NCBI GenBank assembly: GCA_026414165.1
Contig: JAOAJN010000005.1
Coordinates: 52,935-116,934, forward strand
Length of the DNA stretch: 64,000 nt
Origin: Candidatus Methanomethylicaceae archaeon
Lineage (GTDB): Archaea; Thermoproteota; Methanomethylicia; Methanomethylicales; Methanomethylicaceae
Direction: 5' to 3'
The translations under genes and the position numbers were made by a program. Positions 25,964-34,541 of this stretch are shown here, piece after piece. The notes beneath the pieces were generated by a model that was not told the DNA's origin, did no database searches, and saw only the letters and a program-made list of their open reading frames with translations. Numbering within the stretch: position 1 is the stretch's first letter; the number at the start of each line of letters is the position of its first letter.

Positions 25964-26779
25964 CTAGGACATTAGACGACTTGCGATACCTGTCTCCAAG
26001 ACCGCAGCGACGAGGAAGATCCCTGCGATGGTTAGGACAGTCCTCACATTCACGTTCCTTGCGAATGCACTTCTAATGCCTAAGTATAGCCCGTAGCCCT
26101 CCATCGCCACTATGGGTAGGCTGACCGAGATTATATTTGGAAGATCCTTGAGAGTGGTGTTACCTAGGAGGAGCCCTCGGATCAGGCTCGCCGACACCAA
26201 TACCAACGCCAGGAGTATGGCGAATTCCTTCTGATGGTCAGACATGACTCTGGTGCCCCACTCTCTGTACCTTCCCCCCTCCCTCATTATCTTTGTAATC
26301 GCCCACTGTCTTGTCCATTTTATGCCGCTTCTTCGCGCGATTTCGTCTTTATCCTCTCCATTTTTTTGATTGCCCTCGTCTTTGCTCATATCCCGCCTTA
26401 TTGGTCCACACCAACCTCCCTGAAGCGCCAAGGCGTTTATTCTCGTACAAAAGTCCATGCAGAACATGATCGCCGAGACGACGAAGATATTGTGGGAGAA
26501 TATGGTCGGGACCGCCAAGATCCAGATCCCTCCCCTCATTATATCCACTAATAAGGGAAGGGCGTACGCATTCTCAACCTGAAGCACCACAAGAATAACA
26601 ATTAAAGCCACCCCTTGGAAGATCAGCCTCCGCTTGGAACTGACATTGCTGTTGATGCTAGCATTGGTGTTGGTCTTTATGGCATTAGCATTTGTGTCGG
26701 CTTTATTATTTATGTCACATGTTGCCTCCGTGGGACTACTATTCGCTCTGAGAATGCTGATATTGTTGGCGAAATTCAA
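25964..26779 (-). CDS. Multi-spanning membrane protein, possibly SpoIIM/DUF95-like
   Basis: 271 residues. The first roughly 48 are polar and very rich in Asn, Thr and Ala (NNKADTNANAIKTNTNASIN), encoded by imperfect six-base repeats. Then come a hydrophobic pair, a charged cytoplasmic loop (DEGNQKNGEDKDEIARRSG) and about three more helices. FSHNIFVVSAIMF, SLPIVAMEGYGLYLG and the ending FLVAAVLETGIASRL recall the SpoIIM-type family, but I hold this loosely. It starts at TTG overlapping the stop of a 71-codon upstream frame (TTGA). The real translation start might lie later, near SSKRRLIFQG. Confidence 0.5.
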   Translation of the reverse strand: MNFANNISILRANSSPTEATCDINNKADTNANAIKTNTNASINSNVSSKRRLIFQGVALIVILVVLQVENAYALPLLVDIMRGGIWILAVPTIFSHNIFVVSAIMFCMDFCTRINALALQGGWCGPIRRDMSKDEGNQKNGEDKDEIARRSGIKWTRQWAITKIMREGGRYREWGTRVMSDHQKEFAILLALVLVSASLIRGLLLGNTTLKDLPNIISVSLPIVAMEGYGLYLGIRSAFARNVNVRTVLTIAGIFLVAAVLETGIASRLMS

Positions 26780-26991
26780 GGTAGTACCACCCGTCCGAGC
26801 ACGACCTCATATAAAAGAAAGGGAAATGTGGAATAAAACGGTTTATGTTCTGGTTCAGGTGAAAGGGATAAGGGTGTAAGCCCTTCCCCGTAGCCTACGC
26901 CGAACGGGAACCTGGTTATTCGCGACATAAGCATAGCTATCTGCGAGAGGGCGAGGTCAATGATCGGTGAAAGTAAGCGCAATTCTGCCAT
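26776..26991 (-). CDS. Small hypothetical protein upstream of the membrane protein
   Basis: 71 codons, not recognised. Support for it being real: an ATG with GAGG a few bases upstream, a TATA box about 35 bases before that, and a four-base TTGA overlap with the next gene. The product (MAELRLLSPIIDLALSQIAM at the start, LLYEVVLGRVVLP at the end) shows weakly hydrophobic ends and no motif. It could be the true N-terminus of the membrane protein separated by a frameshift, or a leader peptide. Confidence is low. Confidence 0.35.
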   Translation of the reverse strand: MAELRLLSPIIDLALSQIAMLMSRITRFPFGVGYGEGLTPLSLSPEPEHKPFYSTFPFLLYEVVLGRVVLP

Positions 26992-27012
26992 ATAGCCTCA
27001 AAAATAAAGATG

Positions 27013-27033
27013 GTGCATTGCACATTTAAAAAA
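27013..27033 (-). promoter_or_regulatory. Promoter with adjoining palindrome for the membrane-protein genes
   Basis: On the minus strand TTTTTTAAATG (27033-27023) is followed at once by GTGCAATGCAC (27023-27013), a perfect 11-base palindrome with one centre base. The palindrome sits just downstream of the TATA box, about 22 bases before the 71-codon ATG, where a bound repressor would block transcription. Confidence 0.35.
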
Positions 27034-27111
27034 GAAAAGAAGCGAAAGGTTGTCGCCTATTAATATGCCAAGGACTGAACCTCATACCATTAAGAGATAG
27101 GACGAGGGCGA

Positions 27112-28848
27112 GTGTCTATATATATCATGGAGCTCTATTCAAGGATGATGAGTTTTATGATCAACAGGGAGGGGCGTTCCTTATGGTTAGCTTCAGCATC
27201 ATTGCTACTAAACGCCTTCCTCTCGATCTCCTACCTCCCAATGCCCGTTTACTATCTATCACACAAAACGATGCTTACACTAAGCCCACCACCCATACTG
27301 CCGTCATATTCTTACCCCATCCTGTCATCTGCCTTATTCTTAGTGGCAGTATTCTACAGCCCAATCAAGGATCTCGCTTGGAGGTGTGCATTGGCTGTTC
27401 TGGTGATCGCATGGGCAATCCCTCTTGGTTATGACTTTTTGCCTCCCCTGTTTTTGATCGTTGGTATCCTCTACCCTTACCTCCACACCCGTAGCTTGGA
27501 AAAACTTTGGTCCCCCCTTGTAAACCTCTTCTCAGCGATAGCGATCCCTTTGCTCCTTCTCTCCCTCCTATCATTCCCATTCCTGAAGGCGGGTCTACCT
27601 TTCTTCAGCTACGCTCTATGGTTGAATCTGTCGCCAACCCTCCTCTACCCAATCATAACACTCGCATCCTTTCTGATGGCCGCCCTCTCGTTTCTCTATG
27701 TCGTAATTAAAAGACCTGCAATCCCGAGTCTCCATAAAGTTTCGACAAAGACCTCCTACAAACTCACTTTACTCCTTCCTGTCGCACTCTCAGTCGCTCT
27801 CTCCCTAATACCTCACTTTCCACAAGTGAATCCTTCGTGGGCTCTGGTGGGTGTCGACTCCCCCCATTATATCCAATACGCTGAGGCTGTATCATCCAGA
27901 ACTATCGGCCAGAGCCAAGTGGGGCCCTACTACCCATTCAACACTGAGCGCTCCCTGACGATCATACTCATTTATGCCCTATCTATCGTCACTGACATTG
28001 AGCCAGCTGTGAAGATCTTTCCTGTTTTCCTTTCTGCACTCTTTACGATCTCCACATTCTTCCTCGCTCGATCGATCTTCAGGGATGATAGGGTCTCAGC
28101 CCTTTCTGCCTTCTTTGCGGCAACATCCTTCAATCTGACGGCTGGCTACTACTCGGCCATACTTGCCAATTGGCTCTCCCTCTCCTTCGCATTTCTATAC
28201 TTTTCACTACTTCTAAAGGATCCCTGTCCGCCCTCACCAAAAAGGCTGCTATGCTTATTCGTCCTACTCGAACTCTCTTGGCTCTCTCATGCGTGGACCT
28301 GGGACTTTGTACTGCTCATCTCTATTTGCTACATTTTCTCTCTGGTCATCATCAACAGAAACCCCGTCCACTACCTCGCCTCAAATAGATATACAATACT
28401 CTTGATCTTCGCCTCTTTTACCATAGACAGAATAAAACCGCTGTTTTTTGGAACTGGCGGTGCCATAGAGGCCGGGACCGCAGTCTCCGTGCGCTACCTC
28501 GGGGCAGAGTACCTCCTTTCCTCGTTCAAGAACATGGTCTTTTCATTCCAGTTTTATGTTGGAGGGTTCTACAGTAACCTTCTGGTGGTAATCCTTACTC
28601 TGGCTGGACTGTACCTCTCATTCAGACACTTAGATAACCAGAAACTCCTTCTTCTGTGCTGGACATCTGTTTTGGCGGCACCTTTCCTCATCATCGATCT
28701 GGAACTCATCTGGAGGATCTTGTACATATTGCCCGCTCCACTCATATGTGGATATGCCATATCGTCTTCTCGGAGCAGGACTCTCTATCTCACCGCGATC
28801 ATTTGGCAGATAAATTATGTGGTCTACTGCCTCACCGCACTTTTTTAA
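27112..28848 (+). CDS. GT-C-like polytopic membrane protein (putative glycosyltransferase)
   Basis: 578 residues, mostly hydrophobic with at least a dozen predicted membrane helices. After residue 240 a loop reads LVGVDSPHYIQYAEAVSS, an acidic loop like those of GT-C glycosyltransferases that use polyprenyl-phosphate sugars; NTERSLTIILIYAL and WLSHAWTWDFVLL follow. There is no WWDYG motif, so it is not an oligosaccharyltransferase. It starts at GTG with GAGGG close by; an ATG five codons later is possible. Isolated from the glycan cluster. Function is inferred from topology only. Confidence 0.6.
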   Translation: MSIYIMELYSRMMSFMINREGRSLWLASASLLLNAFLSISYLPMPVYYLSHKTMLTLSPPPILPSYSYPILSSALFLVAVFYSPIKDLAWRCALAVLVIAWAIPLGYDFLPPLFLIVGILYPYLHTRSLEKLWSPLVNLFSAIAIPLLLLSLLSFPFLKAGLPFFSYALWLNLSPTLLYPIITLASFLMAALSFLYVVIKRPAIPSLHKVSTKTSYKLTLLLPVALSVALSLIPHFPQVNPSWALVGVDSPHYIQYAEAVSSRTIGQSQVGPYYPFNTERSLTIILIYALSIVTDIEPAVKIFPVFLSALFTISTFFLARSIFRDDRVSALSAFFAATSFNLTAGYYSAILANWLSLSFAFLYFSLLLKDPCPPSPKRLLCLFVLLELSWLSHAWTWDFVLLISICYIFSLVIINRNPVHYLASNRYTILLIFASFTIDRIKPLFFGTGGAIEAGTAVSVRYLGAEYLLSSFKNMVFSFQFYVGGFYSNLLVVILTLAGLYLSFRHLDNQKLLLLCWTSVLAAPFLIIDLELIWRILYILPAPLICGYAISSSRSRTLYLTAIIWQINYVVYCLTALF

Positions 28849-29205
28849 CACCGCTCACAGAATACATAAAATAAATAAAAAAATGAAAAAGAAACACAAT
28901 TTGCATTCCCTCTACAAGTGAAATGGCTTTTTCTCTTCAAACCTAGGCTTTATCCCTCCACAAAATAATGTCCATGGGCTCGATATCAGGCGCAAAAATC
29001 TTCAAAAAGTGAATTTTATTATTAATTAAGTCAAAATCAAGGTTTATTGATAAATATCCACTTAAATGGTAAGGTCAATAAAAATCTTAAAAAGACATAA
29101 AATGTAATTTTACTATTTTTTTTAAAAAAATTATAAAGTATTACCACTCCACAACAAAAATCAATAAATACTCTTGTGTGCAAAAAAGTATAGAAGGTAA
29201 TAACC
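28849..29205 (+). other. AT-rich intergenic region carrying a promoter
   Basis: 357 bases of strongly AT-rich DNA with runs of A and T. TTATAAAGT at 29131-29139 is a good TATA box about 70 bases before the TTG start of the exported-protein gene, giving a leader near 40 bases; AAGGT stands seven bases before that TTG. No coding potential or RNA fold recognised. Confidence 0.45.
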
Positions 29206-29781
29206 TTGTCTTCAGAACCATTAGTTTATACTATCGTTATTGATGGAAAGCGACTTCTCGCAATTTCCATAATCATAGCAACTGTAATCTCCTTTACCAG
29301 CATATATGTCTCGGGTTATTACATAACACAAGATCAGTCCCTTCCCATCCATGGAGAATCTATTAAAATAAATGGGACCTCTGTTGCCTTCAACAGTATC
29401 GTTTCTCTAAATGCAGGTGCGCAATTTGATGTAAACTTCACAGTATTGTTCGCTGAGGGTTACTTTACCTCTCAGGGGATCTACTATGCATCTCCATCTC
29501 AGGTCCCTCCAGGCGGGTATTACGCCCTCTTCCCCTCAGCCGCTCAAACTCACTTAGTAATACTCCAAATCTACAATAATTTAACATTCTCCGCGGTCGA
29601 ACTCAAGATTCAGGGAGGCTCACTTCAGCCAGGAGACAAGATCACTTACAACTTCACCATAAATCCATTACCACCTGGTGAATACATCTTCAAGTTCATG
29701 GTATGGTCGAACTGGATTAGCCAAGGCGGTAACAGGATCGCCGACAACTCCGGTGGATATGTTAAAGTGGTGGTGAGCTAA
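29206..29781 (+). CDS. Secreted or membrane-anchored protein, unknown function
   Basis: 191 residues. One N-terminal membrane segment (LLAISIIIATVISFTSIYVSGYY, about residues 18-40) is preceded by a short polar stretch, as in type II-anchored or signal-anchored proteins. The rest is a beta-rich extracellular domain with several Asn-X-Ser/Thr sequons (NGTS, NFTV, NLTF, NFTI) that AglB could glycosylate. TTG start with AAGGT upstream. It ends directly before the ATG of the large Ig-like protein and is surely cotranscribed with it; the two may form one surface complex. Confidence 0.65.
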   Translation: MSSEPLVYTIVIDGKRLLAISIIIATVISFTSIYVSGYYITQDQSLPIHGESIKINGTSVAFNSIVSLNAGAQFDVNFTVLFAEGYFTSQGIYYASPSQVPPGGYYALFPSAAQTHLVILQIYNNLTFSAVELKIQGGSLQPGDKITYNFTINPLPPGEYIFKFMVWSNWISQGGNRIADNSGGYVKVVVS

Positions 29782-31890
29782 ATGCTCAAATTTATTGGTA
29801 ATAAACGCAGTTCTGTTACATCTTTCTCAGCCTATTTGCCCTTATTATTGTCCTTATCAATTTTAGCATCGCTCCCAGCTCTAGTATCTGCTCAGACCTT
29901 AACGGTTCAGTTTGATAGTAATACTAACATCTATTTATACGGAGAAACCGCAACAATAACCTTTAGCTATGCGCCGAACACGCCAATTCTTATAGAGATT
30001 AAAAATTCAACGAATTATTCCGTCTTTGCTTGGGAGGATACAATGAATTCATCAGGTCTATATGTTCTACGAATAAATATGTCCTTTCCAGTAGGTCAGT
30101 ACACTATATATGCCAAGGCACAACAAACCCTTGTTCAAGCGACCTTCAATATCATCGTGGACACAGCACCCCCATCAGTCACAATAATCTCCCCACAGAA
30201 CGTGTCCTACGCGACACCATACGTCCCGATTAACGTATCAGCCGTTGATCCTTCAGGCATCTCTAAAGTGATAGCAGAGATTGACGGAACCACGAACCAA
30301 ACCCTCGTCTTATCGGGCGGCTACTACGTCAACTCTTCAGTAATCCAATTCGCTCAGGGCTCCCACACCGTAAAGATATACGCGAACGACACCCTGAACA
30401 ACGTCAACTCCACACAATCCGTAACCTTCACCGTGGACACAACACCGCCATCAGTCACATCGCCCTCGCCAGCAGATGGCTCCACAGTCACAACTACTAT
30501 GCCAACCATCAGTGCCTCCTTCTCGGACAATGTCGCCATCAATCTTGCTACGGTCGTCATAAAGGTGGACGGTGTCGATGTAACCTCCAACGCCGCCGTG
30601 ACTTCATCAGGCTTCGTCTATACCCCTGTACAGGCACTCAGCGAAGGCTCCCACACTGTTTATGTCTCACTGAAAGATACCTCAGGCAACCAAGCCACTA
30701 AGACTTGGTCATTCACGGTATCGATACCTGCCCCAGCTCCAGCCCCTGCCCCAGCTCCTGCTCCCGCTCCCACTCCCACTCCGATCACAGGCACCACCGC
30801 CTCCATAACACTCTCCATAGTTGCTAACACTCCAGTAACTTTGGACATAGGTTCACAAGCGCCAGCCTCCTCTTTAAGAACCATAGAGATTTTGACAAAC
30901 GCCTCTTTCCCATCCGCCCAAGTTGTCACCGCAGAATATTCCGAGAACCCGACCAGCGTCTCGTTACCCGCGGGGGTGACACCAGTTTCATTCATCAAGA
31001 TCGAGGTGAATATTCCCTCAGGCACAATCACCCAGGCTGCCATAAAGTTCAGAGTATCGAAAGCAATACTCTCTTCACTTGGTCTCGATCCATCAACCGT
31101 CCAGCTCTACCGCCTTGATACGACATGGGCTGGTCTCTCCACATCTCTTGTCACTCAGGACGATGGATACTACTACTTTGAGGCTATATCTCCTGGATTC
31201 TCGTACTTCGCCATAGGTGCTAGAGCGCTTACACCAGACACTACCCCGCCTACAATAGTCTCAGTCTCACCAGAAGGCGCCATTGCAGAGAAAAGACCTG
31301 TCATAATCGTCAAATATTCTGATAATGTTGCCATAGACGCCCTAAGCGTTAAACTCCTGTTGGATAACGTGGACGTTACCGCCTTGGCAACTTTGAACTC
31401 ATCAACTTTGGTGTTTAAACCTACCACAGAACTCTCCGAGGGCTCCCACTCCCTCTACTTCGAGGTCAAGGACACTGCTGGAAACAAGGCATCAAAGTCT
31501 TGGTCCTTCACAATCGCCGACACCACCCCGCCAACCATAACCATAACCTCTCCAGCCAAGGACTCTGTCCTTGCCACCAAGTCCGTAACAATAAGCGCCT
31601 CCTACTCCGACAACGTCGCCATCAACGTATCCTCGGTAGTCCTCAAGGTCGACAATGTCGACGTCACCTCCAGAGCCACAGTCACCGCAACAGGAGTAAC
31701 CTACTCCGCAACCCTCGACGAGGGAACCCACACAGTCTCGTTAACAGTAAAGGACACATCCGGCAACACCGCCACCTCCACCTGGTCCTTCACCATACGC
31801 CTCCCCGTCGACTACACTCCTTACATAGTCGGAGCTGCGATCCTGATAATCGTCATAGCTGCCATATACATATTCATAAGAAAGAAATAA
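29782..31890 (+). CDS. Large cell-surface protein with Ig-like repeats and PGF-pre-PGF-type domain
   Basis: 702 residues: signal peptide (LPLLLSLSILASLPALVSAQ), an N-terminal beta domain, then four Ig-like units opening with D-T-A/T-P-P at about residues 127, 219, 486 and 580. Each ends like GTHTVSLTVKDTSGNTATSTWSFT. Between units 2 and 3 lies an Ala-Pro/Thr-Pro linker (316-334) and a domain ending YYFEAISPGFSYFAIGA, the signature of PGF-pre-PGF domains in archaeal surface proteins. A single C-terminal helix (YIVGAAILIIVIAAIYIFI) and RKK anchor it. Many sequons. Likely an adhesin or S-layer-associated protein, cotranscribed with the preceding gene. Confidence 0.8.
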   Translation: MLKFIGNKRSSVTSFSAYLPLLLSLSILASLPALVSAQTLTVQFDSNTNIYLYGETATITFSYAPNTPILIEIKNSTNYSVFAWEDTMNSSGLYVLRINMSFPVGQYTIYAKAQQTLVQATFNIIVDTAPPSVTIISPQNVSYATPYVPINVSAVDPSGISKVIAEIDGTTNQTLVLSGGYYVNSSVIQFAQGSHTVKIYANDTLNNVNSTQSVTFTVDTTPPSVTSPSPADGSTVTTTMPTISASFSDNVAINLATVVIKVDGVDVTSNAAVTSSGFVYTPVQALSEGSHTVYVSLKDTSGNQATKTWSFTVSIPAPAPAPAPAPAPAPTPTPITGTTASITLSIVANTPVTLDIGSQAPASSLRTIEILTNASFPSAQVVTAEYSENPTSVSLPAGVTPVSFIKIEVNIPSGTITQAAIKFRVSKAILSSLGLDPSTVQLYRLDTTWAGLSTSLVTQDDGYYYFEAISPGFSYFAIGARALTPDTTPPTIVSVSPEGAIAEKRPVIIVKYSDNVAIDALSVKLLLDNVDVTALATLNSSTLVFKPTTELSEGSHSLYFEVKDTAGNKASKSWSFTIADTTPPTITITSPAKDSVLATKSVTISASYSDNVAINVSSVVLKVDNVDVTSRATVTATGVTYSATLDEGTHTVSLTVKDTSGNTATSTWSFTIRLPVDYTPYIVGAAILIIVIAAIYIFIRKK
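30727..30783 (+). repeat. Ala-Pro / Thr-Pro linker repeat
   Basis: Nineteen codons alternating Pro with Ala and then Thr (CCT GCC CCA GCT pattern). It forms a stiff extended linker between the second Ig-like unit and the PGF-pre-PGF-type domain of the surface protein. Such tracts readily change in copy number. Confidence 0.8.
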
Positions 31891-32112
31891 TTCCCAACTC
31901 TCTTTTTTTCTAGTTTTTATTAATTTTAAAAATTGAATTCAGCGATTCTGAACTGGGGATTAAACTTTTATTATACTAAAAGTGCTCGTGGGTGGCTTAA
32001 ATCTGCCCGCCCATACGAAAATTCTATCTGTAGATACAAAATCACCATTAATCGGAAGGCATATCATTTATTGGTGGATTCAATGATATATAAATAGCAT
32101 AAATAAGATAAA

Positions 32113-32399
32113 GTGCATCGCAATGTAAGTTTCACATTGATACACTTAAAGAGTTTGAAGGTGTTGGAAGGAGTAATACTTTTTGACTCTTATGCAAAGG
32201 GGAATTACACGGTGGCGAGTGGCATAGATCTTTTGATAATTTTTGATGATGAAAAGAAAATTGAAAAATTAGTTTATAGGCAGTTGATGAAGGAGATTAA
32301 CCAAGGGTAGAGTTGCACATAATATACAAAAGAGAACTTATGACTCAGTACAAAAGATTAATGGAAGTCATAGAAAGGGAGGGAATGATGATCCTTTGA
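32113..32399 (+). pseudogene. Decayed MNT-type nucleotidyltransferase
   Basis: The first frame reads VLEGVILFDSYAKGNYTVAS then GIDLLIIFDDEKK. Active minimal nucleotidyltransferases have G-S-Y-A-x-G and later S-D-x-D-L; here the first Gly is Asp and the first catalytic Asp is Gly, so two key positions are lost. The frame stops after INQG. The usual C-terminal part (VELHIIYKREL, RLMEVIEREGMMIL) continues in another frame up to a TGA, so there is also a frameshift near 32300. Such proteins usually form antitoxin pairs with HEPN toxins; none is seen. Confidence 0.65.
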
Positions 32400-32586
32400 T
32401 TATTTGATTCTTTAGTAAAGTAAATAAACAAAAGCTGTAAGTACATAACTGCTACCAATACACAACACAAAAACCCTCACAATACAAAACCTCAAAAAAT
32501 TAAGTTCTGGCAAGTGTAGCGGTGTAACGATGCTTTAGAGAACTTTCGTTTATAAAAGAACTTTGTTGTGGTATATTTTACACCAT

Positions 32587-32720
32587 GTGACATTTTTGAA
32601 AGAAATTTTTAGACGAGCAGGGCAGAGTTGTCCTCCCTGTCCGCATTCGGAAGACTCTCAGCATCCCTTTCTTCCTTACTCTCAGCACAACCCACTCCCG
32701 CGCTGTACCACTTTGGCACT
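32587..32720 (+). pseudogene. Frameshifted AbrB-type antitoxin fragment
   Basis: GTG ACA TTT TTG AAA GAA ATT leads into a run of five T (32606-32610). Removing one T joins VTFLKEI to LDEQGRVVLPVRIRKTLSI, the swapped-hairpin AbrB DNA-binding core. After that the frame loses similarity and stops. TTTATAAAAG at 32549-32558 is a good TATA box for it. The rest of 32400-32931 shows no further gene. A homopolymer sequencing error is possible for the frameshift but not for the degraded 3' part. Confidence 0.5.
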
Positions 32721-32874
32721 AGGCAAAACCTCTATACAAAGTGTGGAAAGGTCTCGTCTGATGACCTCTACTGGAGTAGACGGAATCGCGTAAGGAGACA
32801 AACCTGCAGTCAGCTGTGTAGTTGCGAGGTAGTCGAGCTTAACGCCAAATTAACTATTTTATAATAAACTTGCT

Positions 32875-32916
32875 AGTTTGTTCGCAAAGTATTTATAATT
32901 AACTTGCTAACAAATT
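32875..32916 (+). promoter_or_regulatory. Operator-like inverted repeat around the TATA box of the DUF4143 gene
   Basis: Left arm AGTTTGTTCGCAA (32875-32887) and right arm TTGCTAACAAATT (32904-32916) are inverted copies, matching at 11 of 13 positions. They flank TTTATAA (32892-32898). The TTG start is 34 bases past the TATA box, giving an almost leaderless mRNA. A dimer bound here would mask the promoter. Confidence 0.5.
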
Positions 32917-32931
32917 AAACAGTGAAATGGT

Positions 32932-34437
32932 TTGTCGATTTCTGAGCTTGGGGAGCAGAATCCTTGGTGGAGAGATAAGGCTCTAATCGAGAGTGACACA
33001 CTTGTTGTGGCTTGGGAGAGATCTTCTTTTAGGTGGTGGCCTAGAATTGTTGAGACTTTTCAGTGGGATGCAAGAGTCATTTACAGTCTCAGAGGACCGA
33101 GGCAGGTTGGCAAGACCACGCTTCTTAGACTTAAGATTAGAGATTTGCTGAAAAGCGGTGTGGATGCTCGAAGAGTATTTTACTGGGCTTGCGATCAGGT
33201 TGAAAGCTTTGAGAAATTGTCTGCCATTATAGCTACTTATTTAGACTGGGCGAGAAGGTTTTCTAACGAAATGTTGTACTTATTTCTCGATGAAGTTTCG
33301 GCAGTTAAAGATTGGCAACGGGGCATCAAGTACCTTTATGACATGGGCAAATTGAGGAATTGCTTGATTGTACTTACGGGGTCCCATAGTCTTGACTTGG
33401 TTAAGGCAACTGAAAGCTTGGCTGGGAGGAGAGGTGAAGTCGACAGGCTTGTGGATAAGGTCCCTGATAAAATATTTCTTGGCGCCAAGTTTGCGGAGTA
33501 TGTGGAAACACGAAATGAGGAAATTCTGAAAGTTTTGCGTGAACTTCGTCTTTTGTCAACACGTGAAAGGTTGAATGCTTTGCTTAGTTTGGTTTGTGGT
33601 GAGATTCCTGAATGTCTTAGCGAACTTAGACTCTACCAAAAAGATTTGGACGGTCTCTTGGATGATTATCTTCTCACAGGCGGCATTCCGCGTGCCATAA
33701 ACAGTTATATTTCTCGAGGCAACATTCCTGAAATTGTCTACAGTGATTATGTGAATTTGATTTTGAGAGACATCGCACGTTGGGGAGGCGATGAAATTTT
33801 TTTGAGGCAGATCGTTCAGCGCATCGTTCAGACCATGTCTTCGCAGGTGAGTTGGAATTCCTTGAAAGACGAGACCGAGATCTCCACCCACGATACGGCA
33901 AGGTGGTACGTGGACATTCTTATGAGCAGTTTTGTTGTCTCCTACCTGCATCAGCTTGATAAGGACAAAGGCGTACCATATTACAAAAAAGCTAAAAAAG
34001 TTTACTTTAGAGACCCATTTATTTTTCACGCCTTGAAGTGGTGGGCTCTCGGCGACAAGCAGCCATTTATTGAAGCGTTGGAGTTTTTGGAAGATCCTGA
34101 AGAGAAAAGCAAATTGGTAGAATCTGTGGTCTGCGATCACTTGATTAGACTTTTATTTAATATGGATCCGAACGCCCAATTCAACTACGCAACGAGGTTG
34201 TTCTATTGGGAGAGTGGTAAGAAAAGAGAGGTGGATTTTGTGGTAAAGTTGGGTGGCGATTTCTTACCTATCGAACTAAAATATCAACCAAAGGTGCGGA
34301 AAAGCGATGTTTTTGGCATCATTGATTTTGAAAAGGGCGGGAAGTCCAGCAAAGGCATCATAATCACTAAGGACGCTTGGAATGAGAAGAGAACCCACAT
34401 AGAGATGCCCGCGTCAGTTTTCTTGATTCTACCTTAG
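32932..34437 (+). CDS. AAA-family ATPase with DUF4143 domain
   Basis: 501 residues. Walker A GPRQVGKT (55-62), Walker B LYLFLDEV (115-122), sensor region IVLTGSHSLDLV. A winged-helix-like middle follows, then the C-terminal DUF4143 part with VYFRDPFIFHALKWW and a nuclease-like core (REVDFVVK, LPIELKYQPK). The family is widespread in archaea, often mobile, with unknown biological role. Codon use is more AT-rich than in the surrounding housekeeping genes, which with the neighbouring decayed genes suggests transfer. The TTG start is weak; no better start is in frame. Confidence 0.85.
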   Translation: MSISELGEQNPWWRDKALIESDTLVVAWERSSFRWWPRIVETFQWDARVIYSLRGPRQVGKTTLLRLKIRDLLKSGVDARRVFYWACDQVESFEKLSAIIATYLDWARRFSNEMLYLFLDEVSAVKDWQRGIKYLYDMGKLRNCLIVLTGSHSLDLVKATESLAGRRGEVDRLVDKVPDKIFLGAKFAEYVETRNEEILKVLRELRLLSTRERLNALLSLVCGEIPECLSELRLYQKDLDGLLDDYLLTGGIPRAINSYISRGNIPEIVYSDYVNLILRDIARWGGDEIFLRQIVQRIVQTMSSQVSWNSLKDETEISTHDTARWYVDILMSSFVVSYLHQLDKDKGVPYYKKAKKVYFRDPFIFHALKWWALGDKQPFIEALEFLEDPEEKSKLVESVVCDHLIRLLFNMDPNAQFNYATRLFYWESGKKREVDFVVKLGGDFLPIELKYQPKVRKSDVFGIIDFEKGGKSSKGIIITKDAWNEKRTHIEMPASVFLILP

Positions 34438-34541
34438 CCACTATCTTGAATCATTTCACTGCATAATAGGTTCTATTGACTGCATCCTCAATCATTCCTT
34501 TCCCAAGGAGAAACTCGACAGCCCCTTAGTTACATTTGCTA

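Noticed and set aside
30727..30783. CRISPR-like or tandem repeat array
   Set aside because: The repetition is an in-frame Ala-Pro linker within a coding sequence; no CRISPR repeat-spacer pattern was seen anywhere in the window.
33556..34140. Minus-strand open frame of 194 codons
   Set aside because: Antisense to the DUF4143 ATPase; odd composition, no start signal or motif.
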